DNA of 64,000 nucleotides, from positions 4,692 through 68,691 of the forward strand of contig NZ_DATJTC010000006.1 in the NCBI RefSeq assembly GCF_035503745.1. The letters run 5' to 3'. A program made the translations under genes and the position numbers. This document shows, in pieces, positions 44,363 to 53,270 of the stretch (positions are counted from its first letter, which is position 1; the number at the start of each line of letters is the position of its first letter). The notes beneath the pieces are model-generated. The model worked only from the letters and a program-made list of their open reading frames with translations, did not search any database and was not told where the DNA came from. The DNA comes from Dyella_B sp035503745 (lineage in GTDB: Bacteria; Pseudomonadota; Gammaproteobacteria; Xanthomonadales; Rhodanobacteraceae).

Positions 44363-45073
44363 TCAGCGGCGCGCCAGCGCGCCGCGCAATACACGCCAGG
44401 CGCGAAGCTCCACACCGCCGAGATGGAAGCGGATCAATGCGCGCATCATGCCGCGCAAAGCATGCAGGCCTTGCGCATCGGGCATGCAATCGCGCTGCAG
44501 CGAAAGCAGATCGCTACCGCGCACGGCATGGGTTTCGTTCGTGCCGCAGCGCGACGGACCGTGCTCGGGCCGATACACATAGAGCATGTCGGCCTGCAGC
44601 GGCTCGCCGGAATCAGCGTCATCGAGCAGTTGCAGGGCGTAACCGAGCGCGCCGAGCAGATCGCGTTCGAACCGGCGCAACTGCCAACCCAGCGACTGGC
44701 CGGCGGCGAGCCGGTCAAGTGCCTGCGCATACGCCGCATAAAGCATGGGATGCGGGTCCTGCCGTTCGGTCAGGCGCACCACCAGCTCGTTGATGTAAAG
44801 GCCGGCCACGCCCGCATCCCCTGGCAGGCGCAGCGGCGCCTGCATCGGTTCGGCGCTGCGCAAGGTGGCCAGTTCGCCGCGCATTTGCAAATCCATGGCC
44901 AGGGCCTGGAACGGCTCGAGCTGCGAGCGCTGCAACCGCCCGCGCTGGCTGCGCACGCCGCGCGCGACCACACCCAGCCGCCCATGATCGCGGGTGAGGC
45001 ATTCGAGCAGCAGCGACGTTTCCCGGTAAGGGCGAGTGTGAAGCACGAACGCCGGTTGCTGCTCTACCAGCAT
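44363..45073 (-). CDS. recO: DNA repair protein RecO
   Basis: Helps RecF and RecR load RecA on single-strand DNA. The 236-residue protein has the N-terminal OB part (AFVLHTRPYRETSLLLECLTR, HGRLGVVARGVRS) and the helical second half with YINELVVRLT and FERDLLGALGYAL. The usual zinc Cys pattern of some RecO proteins is not obvious here. It follows era on the same strand with 31 bases between, the order found in many proteobacteria. Confidence 0.95.
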   Translation of the reverse strand: MLVEQQPAFVLHTRPYRETSLLLECLTRDHGRLGVVARGVRSQRGRLQRSQLEPFQALAMDLQMRGELATLRSAEPMQAPLRLPGDAGVAGLYINELVVRLTERQDPHPMLYAAYAQALDRLAAGQSLGWQLRRFERDLLGALGYALQLLDDADSGEPLQADMLYVYRPEHGPSRCGTNETHAVRGSDLLSLQRDCMPDAQGLHALRGMMRALIRFHLGGVELRAWRVLRGALARR

Positions 45074-45104
45074 GGCCTGTGGGTCTGGTCTGGTGCGTTA
45101 CGCA

Positions 45105-46046
45105 TCAATCGGTGTAGCCGAACTGCTTGAGCACGGCCTCGTCGTCCACCCAGCCTTCGCGCACCTTTACCCACAATCGCAGGAACACCTTGCGATCGAA
45201 CATGCGTTCCATGTGCCGGCGTGCGGAGGTGCCAATTGCTTTCAGCTGCGCGCCGCCCTGCCCGATCACGATGGCCTTCTGTCCTTCGCGCTCGACCCAG
45301 ATGACGGCGTGGATTTCGGCCACGCCATCGGGGCGGTCCTTGAACTGCTCGATCTCGACCGTGGTGGCGTACGGCAACTCCTGGTCCAGGCGCAGCATCA
45401 ACTGTTCGCGCACCATTTCGGCGGCGAGAAAGCGCTCGCTGCGATCGGTGATTTCGTCTTCGCCGAACACCGGCGCGCGCACCGGCAGGCGGGCCAGGAT
45501 GTCCTTGCTCAGTGTATCGAGGCCTTTGCGCTTGAGCGCGCTGACATAATGCACCGACTCGAAGTGGTGCTTTTCGGTCAGGTCGGCGACGAAAGGCAGC
45601 AACGCGGTTTTATCCTTGCTGAGGTCGACCTTGTTAATCACCAGCAGGCGCGGAATGTTCTGTTCGGCCAGCGCGTCGTAAAGCGCCTCGTCTTCATCGG
45701 TCCAGCGCCCTGCCTCGATCACCTGGGCGGCCAGTTCGACTTCGCTGATGGCCGAACGAACGGCCCGGTTGAGACTGCGGTTCATGGCGCGCTTGGCGCC
45801 GCGATGCAGGCCTGGCGTATCCACGTACAGGATCTGCCCCGCTTCGCTGGTCGCGATGCCAAGAATGCGATGCCGCGTGGTCTGCGGGCGGGGGCTGACG
45901 ATGGACAGCCGAAAGCCGATCAATGCATTGAGCAGGGTCGACTTGCCCACGTTCGGGCGGCCGGCCAAGGCCACGAATCCACACCGGAAATCCGGATGGG
46001 GCAATTCGTTCTCGACGATGTCGTCGCCTTCGCGTTCGTCATTCAT
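45105..46046 (-). CDS. era: GTPase Era
   Basis: Essential GTPase that binds 16S rRNA during 30S assembly. The 313-residue protein has G1 AGRPNVGKSTLLN, the switch region SPRPQTTRHRI, G3 VDTPGLH, G4 INKVDL, and a KH domain at the end (IVIGQGGAQLKAIGTSAR). The N-terminal extension of about 20 acidic residues is longer than in Escherichia coli. It lies after rnc and before recO in the usual order. Confidence 0.97.
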   Translation of the reverse strand: MNDEREGDDIVENELPHPDFRCGFVALAGRPNVGKSTLLNALIGFRLSIVSPRPQTTRHRILGIATSEAGQILYVDTPGLHRGAKRAMNRSLNRAVRSAISEVELAAQVIEAGRWTDEDEALYDALAEQNIPRLLVINKVDLSKDKTALLPFVADLTEKHHFESVHYVSALKRKGLDTLSKDILARLPVRAPVFGEDEITDRSERFLAAEMVREQLMLRLDQELPYATTVEIEQFKDRPDGVAEIHAVIWVEREGQKAIVIGQGGAQLKAIGTSARRHMERMFDRKVFLRLWVKVREGWVDDEAVLKQFGYTD

Positions 46047-46174
46047 GGCAAAGCGGCACTCTTCTTAAGACAGGTATAAGCATGGCGCCCCGTGGCGATG
46101 AACGCCACTGCAGGCAGGTAGGCCATGCTGGGTGGGAAAAGGATCAAGACGCCACGGCAACCCGGGCGGGAGTA

Positions 46175-46846
46175 TCAGGCGCGCGTGTCGGGGGCATCCT
46201 TGGTATCCAGCAGCCGCCCGAGTACGGTTTCGGCGGCATCCTGTTCGGCCAGCCGGCGGCTGCTGCCGCGCCCGACGGCCGTGACCGCCATCGGCTCGGC
46301 CACTACGCAATGCACATCGAAAATCCGCGCGTGATCTTCGCCCTGCGTGCCGACCAGTTCATAGTGGGGCAGCGGCCAGCCTTGCGCCTGCAGCCATTCC
46401 TGCAACCGCGTCTTGGCGTCCTTGGAGGAGCGCGGCAACGCCGCCACGCGATCGGCAAACAACGTACGGACGGTATGCCGGCAAGCTTGGAAACCGCCAT
46501 CGAGATAAACGGCGGCAACCAGCGCCTCGAAAGCGTCGGCGAGGATCGAATCGCGGCGAAACCCGCCACTCTTGAGTTCGCCCGAGCCGAGCTTCAGCCG
46601 ATCGCCCAGTTCCAGTTCGCGCGCCAGCTCGGCAAGCGCCTGCCCGTTGACCAGCTGCGCGCGCAGACGCGACATCTCGCCCTCGGTGGCCTTCGGATGC
46701 GTCTCATACAGCATTTCGGCGACGATCGCCCCGAGCAGGGCATCGCCCAGGAACTCCATGCGCTCGTTATTGGGCTTACCCGCGCTGCGATGGGTCAAGG
46801 CAAGCGCGGCGAGCGCTGGATCGTTAAAGCGGTAATTCAATTCCAC
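46175..46846 (-). CDS. rnc: Ribonuclease III
   Basis: Cuts double-strand RNA in rRNA and mRNA maturation. The 223-residue protein has the signature NERMEFLGDALLGAIVAEML, catalytic Glu/Asp in DSILADAFEALVAAVYLDGG, and a C-terminal double-strand-RNA-binding domain (KTRLQEWLQAQG to AEQDAAETVL). It starts with GTG at 46846, 2 bases after the stop of the DUF4845 gene, so translation is probably coupled. Confidence 0.97.
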   Translation of the reverse strand: MELNYRFNDPALAALALTHRSAGKPNNERMEFLGDALLGAIVAEMLYETHPKATEGEMSRLRAQLVNGQALAELARELELGDRLKLGSGELKSGGFRRDSILADAFEALVAAVYLDGGFQACRHTVRTLFADRVAALPRSSKDAKTRLQEWLQAQGWPLPHYELVGTQGEDHARIFDVHCVVAEPMAVTAVGRGSSRRLAEQDAAETVLGRLLDTKDAPDTRA

Positions 46847-46848
46847 TG

Positions 46849-47235
46849 TTATTGCGGGGGAGCGACATTGCCTCGCACGGGCACGCTCTTGTCAAAGTGG
46901 ACCAGGAAATCGATGTTGTAGATGAAGGGCATCTGCTTGTCGTACGAGACATGCAATTCGTTGCCGTCGCTGCCCTGCTGGAAGTTGATGTCGCTGGGCT
47001 GGATGGTTGCGTCGTCGACGTACTGGAAGCCGAGCTTGAACATCATTTCGCGGCGAACCTGATCAAGCGTTTTGCCATCGACGCCTTCGCTGGCGATTTG
47101 ATTCATGGCTTTCACCACGCCCGCATACTCGATATACGAGGGCACCAGTTTCATGGCCGCGTAGGCAAAAAAGCCAGCGACCGCCAATACGATCAGGAAC
47201 CCGATAAGGGTGATACCCGCCTGTTTCGACTTCAT
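46849..47235 (-). CDS. DUF4845 family membrane-anchored protein
   Basis: 128 residues: one N-terminal membrane segment (about 6-27, GITLIGFLIVLAVAGFFAYA) of prepilin-like character and a periplasmic part with YVDDATIQPSDINFQ. The family is found between lepB and rnc in many beta- and gammaproteobacteria; the function is unknown. Its position, 2 bases before rnc and 130 after lepB, matches that rule. Confidence 0.9.
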   Translation of the reverse strand: MKSKQAGITLIGFLIVLAVAGFFAYAAMKLVPSYIEYAGVVKAMNQIASEGVDGKTLDQVRREMMFKLGFQYVDDATIQPSDINFQQGSDGNELHVSYDKQMPFIYNIDFLVHFDKSVPVRGNVAPPQ

Positions 47236-47365
47236 AGTCCCCTCGCTATGCCGCTGCCGCGGCCCCGCCCTGATTGACGCTCAACCGCCAGGGCATACTT
47301 TGCCCGCTCCACGGCCTGATCGCCAGCGACACGTTCACGCTTTGTGCCGCCCAGCGCCAGGGCCA

Positions 47366-48262
47366 TCAGCGGATGACCTTGCCGATCCGGTGGAAATCCA
47401 CCCCGCCGGTACTCCAGCCCTTCCAGCTCAGCCAGATCATGAAGGCCCGGCCGACCAGGTTCTTTTCCGGCATGCAGCCCCACCAGCGGCTGTCCTGGCT
47501 GTTTTCGCGGTCGTCGCCCATCACGATGTAACAGTTCGGGGGCACCACCGATGGAACCGCCTGATTGGGGATGGAGGGGGTCTGCAGGGACGGGATGCGC
47601 GCGATCAGGTGCTTGACCGTGCCCAGCTGCTCGCTCCATATGCTGCCGTTGTTGTACAGCAGGTAATTGTCTTCGGGACGGCTCGGGTTGCCCTGGAACG
47701 GACCCACTTCGGTGTCCACGACCGGCTTGCCGTTGATGACGATCTGGCTGTTGTGCACCTCGATCGTGTCGCCCGGCAGGCCGATGATGCGCTTGATCCA
47801 GTTCTGGCTGGGCACCGGCGCGTGCGGATCGGCGCAGGTCACATCGCCGCTGCGGATCGTTTTGCCGTTCTCGTCCTGGCAGAGATACCCCGGGAAACGG
47901 AACACGACCACGTCGCCGCGCTTGGGTTCGCCCACGCTGAGGATCTTGTTGTTGAACGCCGGCAGCCGCAAGCCGTACGCAAACTTGTTGACGAGAATGA
48001 AGTCGCCCACATCCAGCGTCGGCATCATCGAGCCGGATGGAATACGAAACGGCTCGGCCACGAATGAGCGAAGCAGCAGCACCACGAAGATCACCGGAAA
48101 GAGCGAGCGCGCCCAATCCACCGTGACCGGATCGCGGTATTCCTCGCCCGCCGCGGCAAAACGTGCCTGACGCTTCTTGAAGAAAAGCAGGCGATCAATG
48201 CCCCACACCACGCCGAACACGGTGGTGAGTGCAAGCAAAATGGCTGAAAAATCGAAATCCAT
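47366..48262 (-). CDS. lepB: Signal peptidase I
   Basis: Removes signal peptides of exported proteins at the inner-membrane surface. The 298-residue protein has two N-terminal membrane segments (about 5-22 and 50-66), the nucleophile Ser in PSGSMMPTL, the general base Lys in WIKRIIGLPGD, and the conserved GDDRENSQDSRWWG near the end. It is 22 bases after lepA on the same strand, the standard order. Confidence 0.97.
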   Translation of the reverse strand: MDFDFSAILLALTTVFGVVWGIDRLLFFKKRQARFAAAGEEYRDPVTVDWARSLFPVIFVVLLLRSFVAEPFRIPSGSMMPTLDVGDFILVNKFAYGLRLPAFNNKILSVGEPKRGDVVVFRFPGYLCQDENGKTIRSGDVTCADPHAPVPSQNWIKRIIGLPGDTIEVHNSQIVINGKPVVDTEVGPFQGNPSRPEDNYLLYNNGSIWSEQLGTVKHLIARIPSLQTPSIPNQAVPSVVPPNCYIVMGDDRENSQDSRWWGCMPEKNLVGRAFMIWLSWKGWSTGGVDFHRIGKVIR

Positions 48263-48284
48263 GCAATGACTCCAAAGCCCGCTT

Positions 48285-50075
48285 TTATTTATCCACCTTG
48301 AGTACGGCCAGGAAGGCTTCCTGAGGAATCTCCACCCTGCCGACCTGCTTCATGCGCTTCTTGCCTTCCTTCTGCTTTTCCAGAAGCTTTTTCTTGCGCG
48401 AGACGTCGCCACCATAGCACTTGGCCAGCACGTTCTTGCGCAACGCTTTCACCGTCGAGCGCGCGATGATCTGCGCGCCGATCGCCGCCTGGATGGCAAC
48501 ATCGAACTGTTGGCGCGGAATGAGGTCTTTCATGCGCTCGACCAGCTCGCGCCCGCGGCGGTCGGCATGGCTGCGGTGCACGATCAGGCTGAGCGCATCC
48601 ACGCGATCGCCATTGATCAGCACATCCACGCGCACGAACGGACCCGCGTCGAATCGCTCCAGGTGATAGTCCATCGACGCATAGCCGCGCGATACGGATT
48701 TGAGCTTGTCGAAGAAATCGAGCACCACTTCGGCCAGCGGAAGCTCGTAGCTGATCTGCACCTGGGTGGCCAGATACTGGATCGAACGCTGCACGCCGCG
48801 CTTCTCTTCGCACAACGTAATGATGTTGCCGATGTAATCGGGCGGCGTGAGGATGTTGGCCACGATCATCGGCTCGCGGATCTCCTCGATCTGCGGCGAT
48901 GGCGGCAGGCGTGCGGGATTGTCCAGCTCCATGATCGTGCCGTCGGTCTTGAGGATCTCGTAGACCACGGTCGGAGCGGTGGTGATCAGGTTCAGATCGT
49001 ATTCGCGCTCCAGGCGCTCCTGCACGATTTCCATGTGCAGCATCCCTAAGAAGCCGCAGCGGAAGCCGAAGCCCATGGCCTCCGAACTTTCCGGTTCGAA
49101 AAACAGCGCGGCATCGTTGAGGCGCAGCTTGTCCAGCGCTTCGCGCAAAGCGGGGTAATCGTCGGCCGAAACCGGGAACAAGCCGGCGAACACGCGTGGC
49201 TGCATGGTCTGGAAACCGGGCAGCGGATGCGGAGCGGGCTTGCCGGCATGCGTAAGCGTGTCGCCGACGGGAGCGCCGTGCACGTCTTTGATGGCCGCGG
49301 TGATCCAGCCCACTTCGCCGGCGGAAAGCTTGTCGAGCTTCTTGCGCTTGGGCGTGAAGACACCCACTTCGCTCACTTCGTGAGCGCGGCCGGTGGACAT
49401 CACCTGCAGCTTGTCGCCCGGCTTGATCTCGCCCTGCATGACGCGCACCAGCGACACCACGCCCAGGTAGTTGTCGAACCAGGAATCGATGATCAGGGCC
49501 TGCAGCCGGTCGGTATCGCGTGGCTTGGGCGGCGGAATGCGCGCGACGATGGCCTCCAGCACCTCGATCACGTTCTGGCCTGTCTTGGCGCTGACGGCCA
49601 CCGCGTCGGTGGCATCGATGCCGATCACCGCCTCGATTTCGCCCTTCACTTTTTCCGGATCGGCCGTGGGCAGGTCGATCTTGTTGAGCACCGGCACCAC
49701 TTCCAGCCCCTGCTCCACCGCGGTGTAGCAATTGGCCACCGATTGAGCCTCCACGCCCTGTGCGGCGTCGACCACCAGCAACGCGCCTTCGCAGGCGGCG
49801 AGCGAACGGCTCACTTCGTAGGAAAAGTCGACGTGGCCCGGGGTGTCGATGAAATTGAGCTGATAGGTCTTGCCGTCCCTCGCCGTGTAGGGCAAAGACA
49901 CCGACTGCGCCTTGATGGTGATGCCGCGTTCACGCTCGATCGGATTGCTGTCCAGCACCTGGGCTTCCATTTCACGCTCGGCCAAGCCGCCGCAGATCTG
50001 GATGATGCGGTCCGCAAGTGTGGACTTGCCGTGATCGATGTGGGCGATGATGGAGAAATTGCGGATCAGTTCCAT
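48285..50075 (-). CDS. lepA: Elongation factor 4 (LepA)
   Basis: Ribosome-bound GTPase that can move the ribosome backward and affects initiation. The 596-residue protein has the G1 IAHIDHGKSTLAD, RGITIKAQS, DTPGHVDF, NKIDLP and the C-terminal LepA domain (SYELPLAEVVLDFFDKLK and KKMLLEKQKEGKKRMKQ-like end). The ATG at 50075 opens the canonical MELIRNFSIIAHIDHG; the 7 extra codons upstream are not family-like. degP is upstream and lepB downstream. Confidence 0.97.
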   Translation of the reverse strand: MELIRNFSIIAHIDHGKSTLADRIIQICGGLAEREMEAQVLDSNPIERERGITIKAQSVSLPYTARDGKTYQLNFIDTPGHVDFSYEVSRSLAACEGALLVVDAAQGVEAQSVANCYTAVEQGLEVVPVLNKIDLPTADPEKVKGEIEAVIGIDATDAVAVSAKTGQNVIEVLEAIVARIPPPKPRDTDRLQALIIDSWFDNYLGVVSLVRVMQGEIKPGDKLQVMSTGRAHEVSEVGVFTPKRKKLDKLSAGEVGWITAAIKDVHGAPVGDTLTHAGKPAPHPLPGFQTMQPRVFAGLFPVSADDYPALREALDKLRLNDAALFFEPESSEAMGFGFRCGFLGMLHMEIVQERLEREYDLNLITTAPTVVYEILKTDGTIMELDNPARLPPSPQIEEIREPMIVANILTPPDYIGNIITLCEEKRGVQRSIQYLATQVQISYELPLAEVVLDFFDKLKSVSRGYASMDYHLERFDAGPFVRVDVLINGDRVDALSLIVHRSHADRRGRELVERMKDLIPRQQFDVAIQAAIGAQIIARSTVKALRKNVLAKCYGGDVSRKKKLLEKQKEGKKRMKQVGRVEIPQEAFLAVLKVDK

Positions 50076-50199
50076 GGAGCACGCTGTCAGCTTCACCGCC
50101 CCGCGCGATGCTAAAGGCCGGCCATCGCCGGAATGGCGATATTAGCCGCTCATTATCGCATGGATTGAGAAACCAGACTGTACGCGCGAGTCCGCAAAT

Positions 50200-50231
50200 T
50201 CGAAGGCCTGCTCGGGCAAGCAGGCCTTCGA
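50200..50231 (-). terminator. Hairpin terminator after degP
   Basis: TCGAAGGCCTGCT and AGCAGGCCTTCGA form a 13-bp stem around a 6-base loop, 6 bases after the degP stop, followed on the minus strand by AATTTGC. The U tract is short, so it is a partial barrier that may let some transcription through to lepA. Confidence 0.65.
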
Positions 50232-50237
50232 GTTGCC

Positions 50238-51716
50238 TCAACCGTTGTTCTGATCGGCCGGCGGAACCGTCAAGGCGATGAAATTGCTCGAATCGCCGCG
50301 ACGTACCAGCAGCAATACGGTGTCGCCAGGCTTCACGCCGGCCGTGGCAGTCCGGAACGCCGCCACGCTACCCACCTTTTGCTGATTCACCATCAGAATG
50401 ACGTCACCCGGTTGCAGACCGGCCTGCGCCGCCACGGAGCCGGTCACATCCGTGATCGCCACGCCCTCGCCCGGTTGCAGGCCCAGCTGGCGGCGCGTAT
50501 CCGGATCGACGCCCTGCACCGCCAGGCCGAGGGCATCGGTACCCGAACTTGGCGCCGGCTTGTTCGCCGAGGCGAACGGATTACCGTCGCGGGGCATGGT
50601 ACCGATGGTCACCTGGACGGTCTTGTCGCGCCCATCGCGCATGATTTGCACCGGCACCGTGGTGCCCGGCTTGGTCATGGCAACCATCGGCGGCAGGTCC
50701 GAACCCTGCTCCACCGGGCGACCGCCGAAGGCCAGGATGATGTCGCCCGCCTGCAAGCCTGCCTTCTGCGCCGCGGTGCCTGGCGAAACGCTGACCACGA
50801 TCGCGCCCTTCGCACTGTCCAGCTTGAGCGCCTTTACGATGTCGTCATCGACGGGCCGGATCATCACGCCCAGTTCGCCGCGCGTGACGTAGCCCTTGGT
50901 CTTGAGCTGATCGACCACGTTCATCGCCACATCGATCGGGATCGAGAACGCAACGCCCTGATAACCGCCGGTATCGGAATAAATCTGCGAATTGATGCCA
51001 ACCACCTGGCCCTGCAGGTTGAACAGCGGGCCGCCCGAGTTGCCGCGGTTGATCGGCACATCCGTCTGGATGAACGACGTGCTGGGCTGGTCGCCCGCCC
51101 CCAGGCTGCGCCCCACGGCGCTGACGATGCCTTGCGTGACGGTGTAATCGAAGCCGAACGGCGAACCTATCGCCAGTACCCACTGGCCCGGCTTAAGCAG
51201 GCGCGAATCGCCGATGCTTACCGTCGGCAGGGGGCCGCCGGCCTGGACTTTCAGCAGCGCGATGTCGTAGGTCGGATCGGTACCAACCACCTTGGCGGTC
51301 AGCGTGCGGCGATCCTGCAACCGGACGGTCACGGTGTCGGCATGATCGACGACGTGGTTATTGGTAAGAATGTAGCCATCGCTGGAAATGATGAAACCCG
51401 AGCCCAGCGAGGTATGCGCCTGCTCTTCGGGCGAGGGCATCATCGGCATGCCGAAGAAACGGCGCAGGATTTCCATCTGGTCGGCATCGGGGCCTTGCCC
51501 CTGCATCGGCGCGGCAGAGCCCCCCTTGGGACGGCGGCCGGTGTATTTGGCCTCCACGTGGACGACTGCCGGTGCGTTCTTCTCTACGATTCCCGTGAAA
51601 TCCGGCAAGGCAGCAGCAGCGGCCGGGGCGGTCTGCGCCACTACCACGCCGGGCCCTGCCAGCCCCAACGCGAGCGCGCAGCACAAAAGACTGCTGACGA
51701 GACGGTGATGACTCAT
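50238..51716 (-). CDS. degP: Periplasmic serine protease DegP/MucD
   Basis: Quality-control protease and chaperone of the envelope. The 492-residue protein has a signal peptide ending about VVVA, the catalytic His in LTNNHVV, Asp in PTYDIALL, and Ser in NRGNSGGPLFN, then two PDZ domains (about 270-360 and 385-480). The ribosome binding site AGGAGG stands 5 bases before the ATG. Placed after rseA in the sigma-E operon, the position of mucD in Pseudomonas and Xanthomonas. Confidence 0.97.
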   Translation of the reverse strand: MSHHRLVSSLLCCALALGLAGPGVVVAQTAPAAAAALPDFTGIVEKNAPAVVHVEAKYTGRRPKGGSAAPMQGQGPDADQMEILRRFFGMPMMPSPEEQAHTSLGSGFIISSDGYILTNNHVVDHADTVTVRLQDRRTLTAKVVGTDPTYDIALLKVQAGGPLPTVSIGDSRLLKPGQWVLAIGSPFGFDYTVTQGIVSAVGRSLGAGDQPSTSFIQTDVPINRGNSGGPLFNLQGQVVGINSQIYSDTGGYQGVAFSIPIDVAMNVVDQLKTKGYVTRGELGVMIRPVDDDIVKALKLDSAKGAIVVSVSPGTAAQKAGLQAGDIILAFGGRPVEQGSDLPPMVAMTKPGTTVPVQIMRDGRDKTVQVTIGTMPRDGNPFASANKPAPSSGTDALGLAVQGVDPDTRRQLGLQPGEGVAITDVTGSVAAQAGLQPGDVILMVNQQKVGSVAAFRTATAGVKPGDTVLLLVRRGDSSNFIALTVPPADQNNG

Positions 51717-51837
51717 GGATTCCTCCTAGGTTCTGGGCACCCTGCTCCCGCCCAGGCTCATGGGAGCGGAACGGGAAGAAAGGGAGGTTATTGAAAAGCG
51801 GGAAAGCGCCTGGCCACAGGCGGAAAGCGGGCGGCGC

Positions 51838-52533
51838 TCAGTGCGCCGCCGCTCCCTGATAGGCCGGAGCCTGTTGCTGCGCCGCGGCGCTCGCCTGCGG
51901 CGTATCGATGAGCAGCAGGTAGCTACCATCGTGGCTGTTCAGGGTATGGTAGCTGCGATAACCGTTCATGAATTGCGGCTGGCTATCGGTGGAGTAACCC
52001 TGGAACAGCGGGTTGTCCGAAGGATTGCCCAAGGTCACCGAGGCGCGCTGGCTCAGTCCGTAGGCCGGATACAGGCTCAGCGAGGGCGGAACCGCCGCCA
52101 GCATGGTGCTGCGGTCCGTCTGGGCAGCCGCCTGGGTGGCGGACGAAGGAACGGCGCGCGAGGCGACCTTGGCGGTCAGCGACGCGGGCCGCTCGGCATC
52201 GGGGGCCGTCGGTTGGGAAACCATCAGCGCGGCGACGGCCACGCTCGCGGCGATTGCGCCGCCCACCGACAGGCGCAGCCAGTCGCGGCGCCTTGGAACG
52301 GTTGCCGCCACGGATTGCTCGGATTCGATCATCTGCATCACGCGGGTGGCAAAGCCGGCGCTCGCCATGGCCGGCACCTGGCCCCGCAGGCCATCGCCAA
52401 CCACGTGATAGCGCGTCCAGGCCTGGAGCAAGGCGGCGTCGTGATCGAGGCGGCGCAATAAGAAGCGCAGCTCTTCCTTCGACAGCTCGCCATCCATCGC
52501 GGCGGAGAGGGTTTCCATATTGGCTTCAGTCAT
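51838..52533 (-). CDS. rseA: Sigma-E anti-sigma factor RseA (MucA-like)
   Basis: Holds sigma-E inactive until envelope stress triggers its cleavage. The 231-residue protein has the cytoplasmic RseA domain (METLSAAMDGELSKEELRFL, QAWTRYHVVGDGLRGQV), a membrane segment (about 90-107, LSVGGAIAASVAVAALMV) and a periplasmic part of about 120 residues. No rseB follows; degP comes next. It overlaps rpoE by four bases (ATGA), giving balanced translation of sigma factor and inhibitor. Confidence 0.93.
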   Translation of the reverse strand: MTEANMETLSAAMDGELSKEELRFLLRRLDHDAALLQAWTRYHVVGDGLRGQVPAMASAGFATRVMQMIESEQSVAATVPRRRDWLRLSVGGAIAASVAVAALMVSQPTAPDAERPASLTAKVASRAVPSSATQAAAQTDRSTMLAAVPPSLSLYPAYGLSQRASVTLGNPSDNPLFQGYSTDSQPQFMNGYRSYHTLNSHDGSYLLLIDTPQASAAAQQQAPAYQGAAAH

Positions 52534-53126
52534 GACATCCGATCCTCGCGGTCCGAGAGTAATGGCCGCAACTTCTCATCGATCGCCTCACGTGCCCGGA
52601 AGATGCGCGAACGCACCGTACCGATCGGGCAGCCCATGGCTTCGGCAATCTCTTCATAGCTGAGGCCCTCCACTTCACGCAAGGTGATGGCTGTCCGCAG
52701 CTCCTCGGGCAAGGCTTGGACAGTGGCAAACACGGTTTGTTCAATTTCTTGCCGCATTAATTCGCGTTCAGGGGTGGCGCTTTCCTGCATGCGGTCGGCC
52801 CCCGGCACGTAGACGGCGTCTTCGACAGCAATATCGTCCGTGGGCGGGCGCCGGCCCATCGCGACCAGATGGTTCTTGGCCGTGTTCACGGCAATTTTGT
52901 ACATCCAGGTATAGAAAGCGCTCTCGCCCCGGAACGAGCCGATCGCGCGCCATGCCCGGACAAAAGCTTCCTGGGCTACGTCTTCGCACTCGGCGTGGTT
53001 GTGCACATAGCGGGAAATCAGGCCAATGACCTTGTGCTGGTATTTGCGAACCAGCAAGTCGAAAGCGCGCCTGTCCCCATTTTGTACACGCTCAACCAGC
53101 GCACTATCGAGTTCGTTATCGCCCAT
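52530..53126 (-). CDS. rpoE: RNA polymerase sigma-E factor
   Basis: Extracytoplasmic-function sigma factor for envelope stress. The 198-residue protein has region 2 (YQHKVIGLISRYVHNHAEC, DVAQEAFVRAWRAIGSFRG) and region 4 (LPEELRTAITLREVEGLSY, EEIAEAMGCPIGTVRSRIF). The ribosome binding site GGAG precedes the ATG by 9 bases. A perfect sigma-E promoter lies about 63 bases upstream, so the gene feeds its own expression, as established for RpoE/AlgU. Confidence 0.97.
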   Translation of the reverse strand: MGDNELDSALVERVQNGDRRAFDLLVRKYQHKVIGLISRYVHNHAECEDVAQEAFVRAWRAIGSFRGESAFYTWMYKIAVNTAKNHLVAMGRRPPTDDIAVEDAVYVPGADRMQESATPERELMRQEIEQTVFATVQALPEELRTAITLREVEGLSYEEIAEAMGCPIGTVRSRIFRAREAIDEKLRPLLSDREDRMS

Positions 53127-53188
53127 CCGGGCCGTCTCCTTCGTTGCCGCACCAAGCCGGGATGCCGTCCAGCGAATAGGTGATCTGC

Positions 53189-53215
53189 TCAGACCCGAAC
53201 GATGTCGGCAAGTTC
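53189..53215 (-). promoter_or_regulatory. Sigma-E type promoter of the rpoE operon
   Basis: On the minus strand GAACTT (-35) and TCTGA (-10) are separated by exactly 16 bases, a full match to the Escherichia coli sigma-E consensus. It lies 63 bases upstream of the rpoE ATG. Self-activation of rpoE is expected. Confidence 0.85.
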
Positions 53216-53270
53216 AGCACGAACTCTGCACCCATCCGCCGATTTTAAGATAGGAACGCCCAGAAAGGGC

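Noticed and set aside
47236..47365. Possible small gene between lepB and DUF4845
   Set aside because: The open frame is a continuation of a shadow of lepB, without start signals or protein-like composition.
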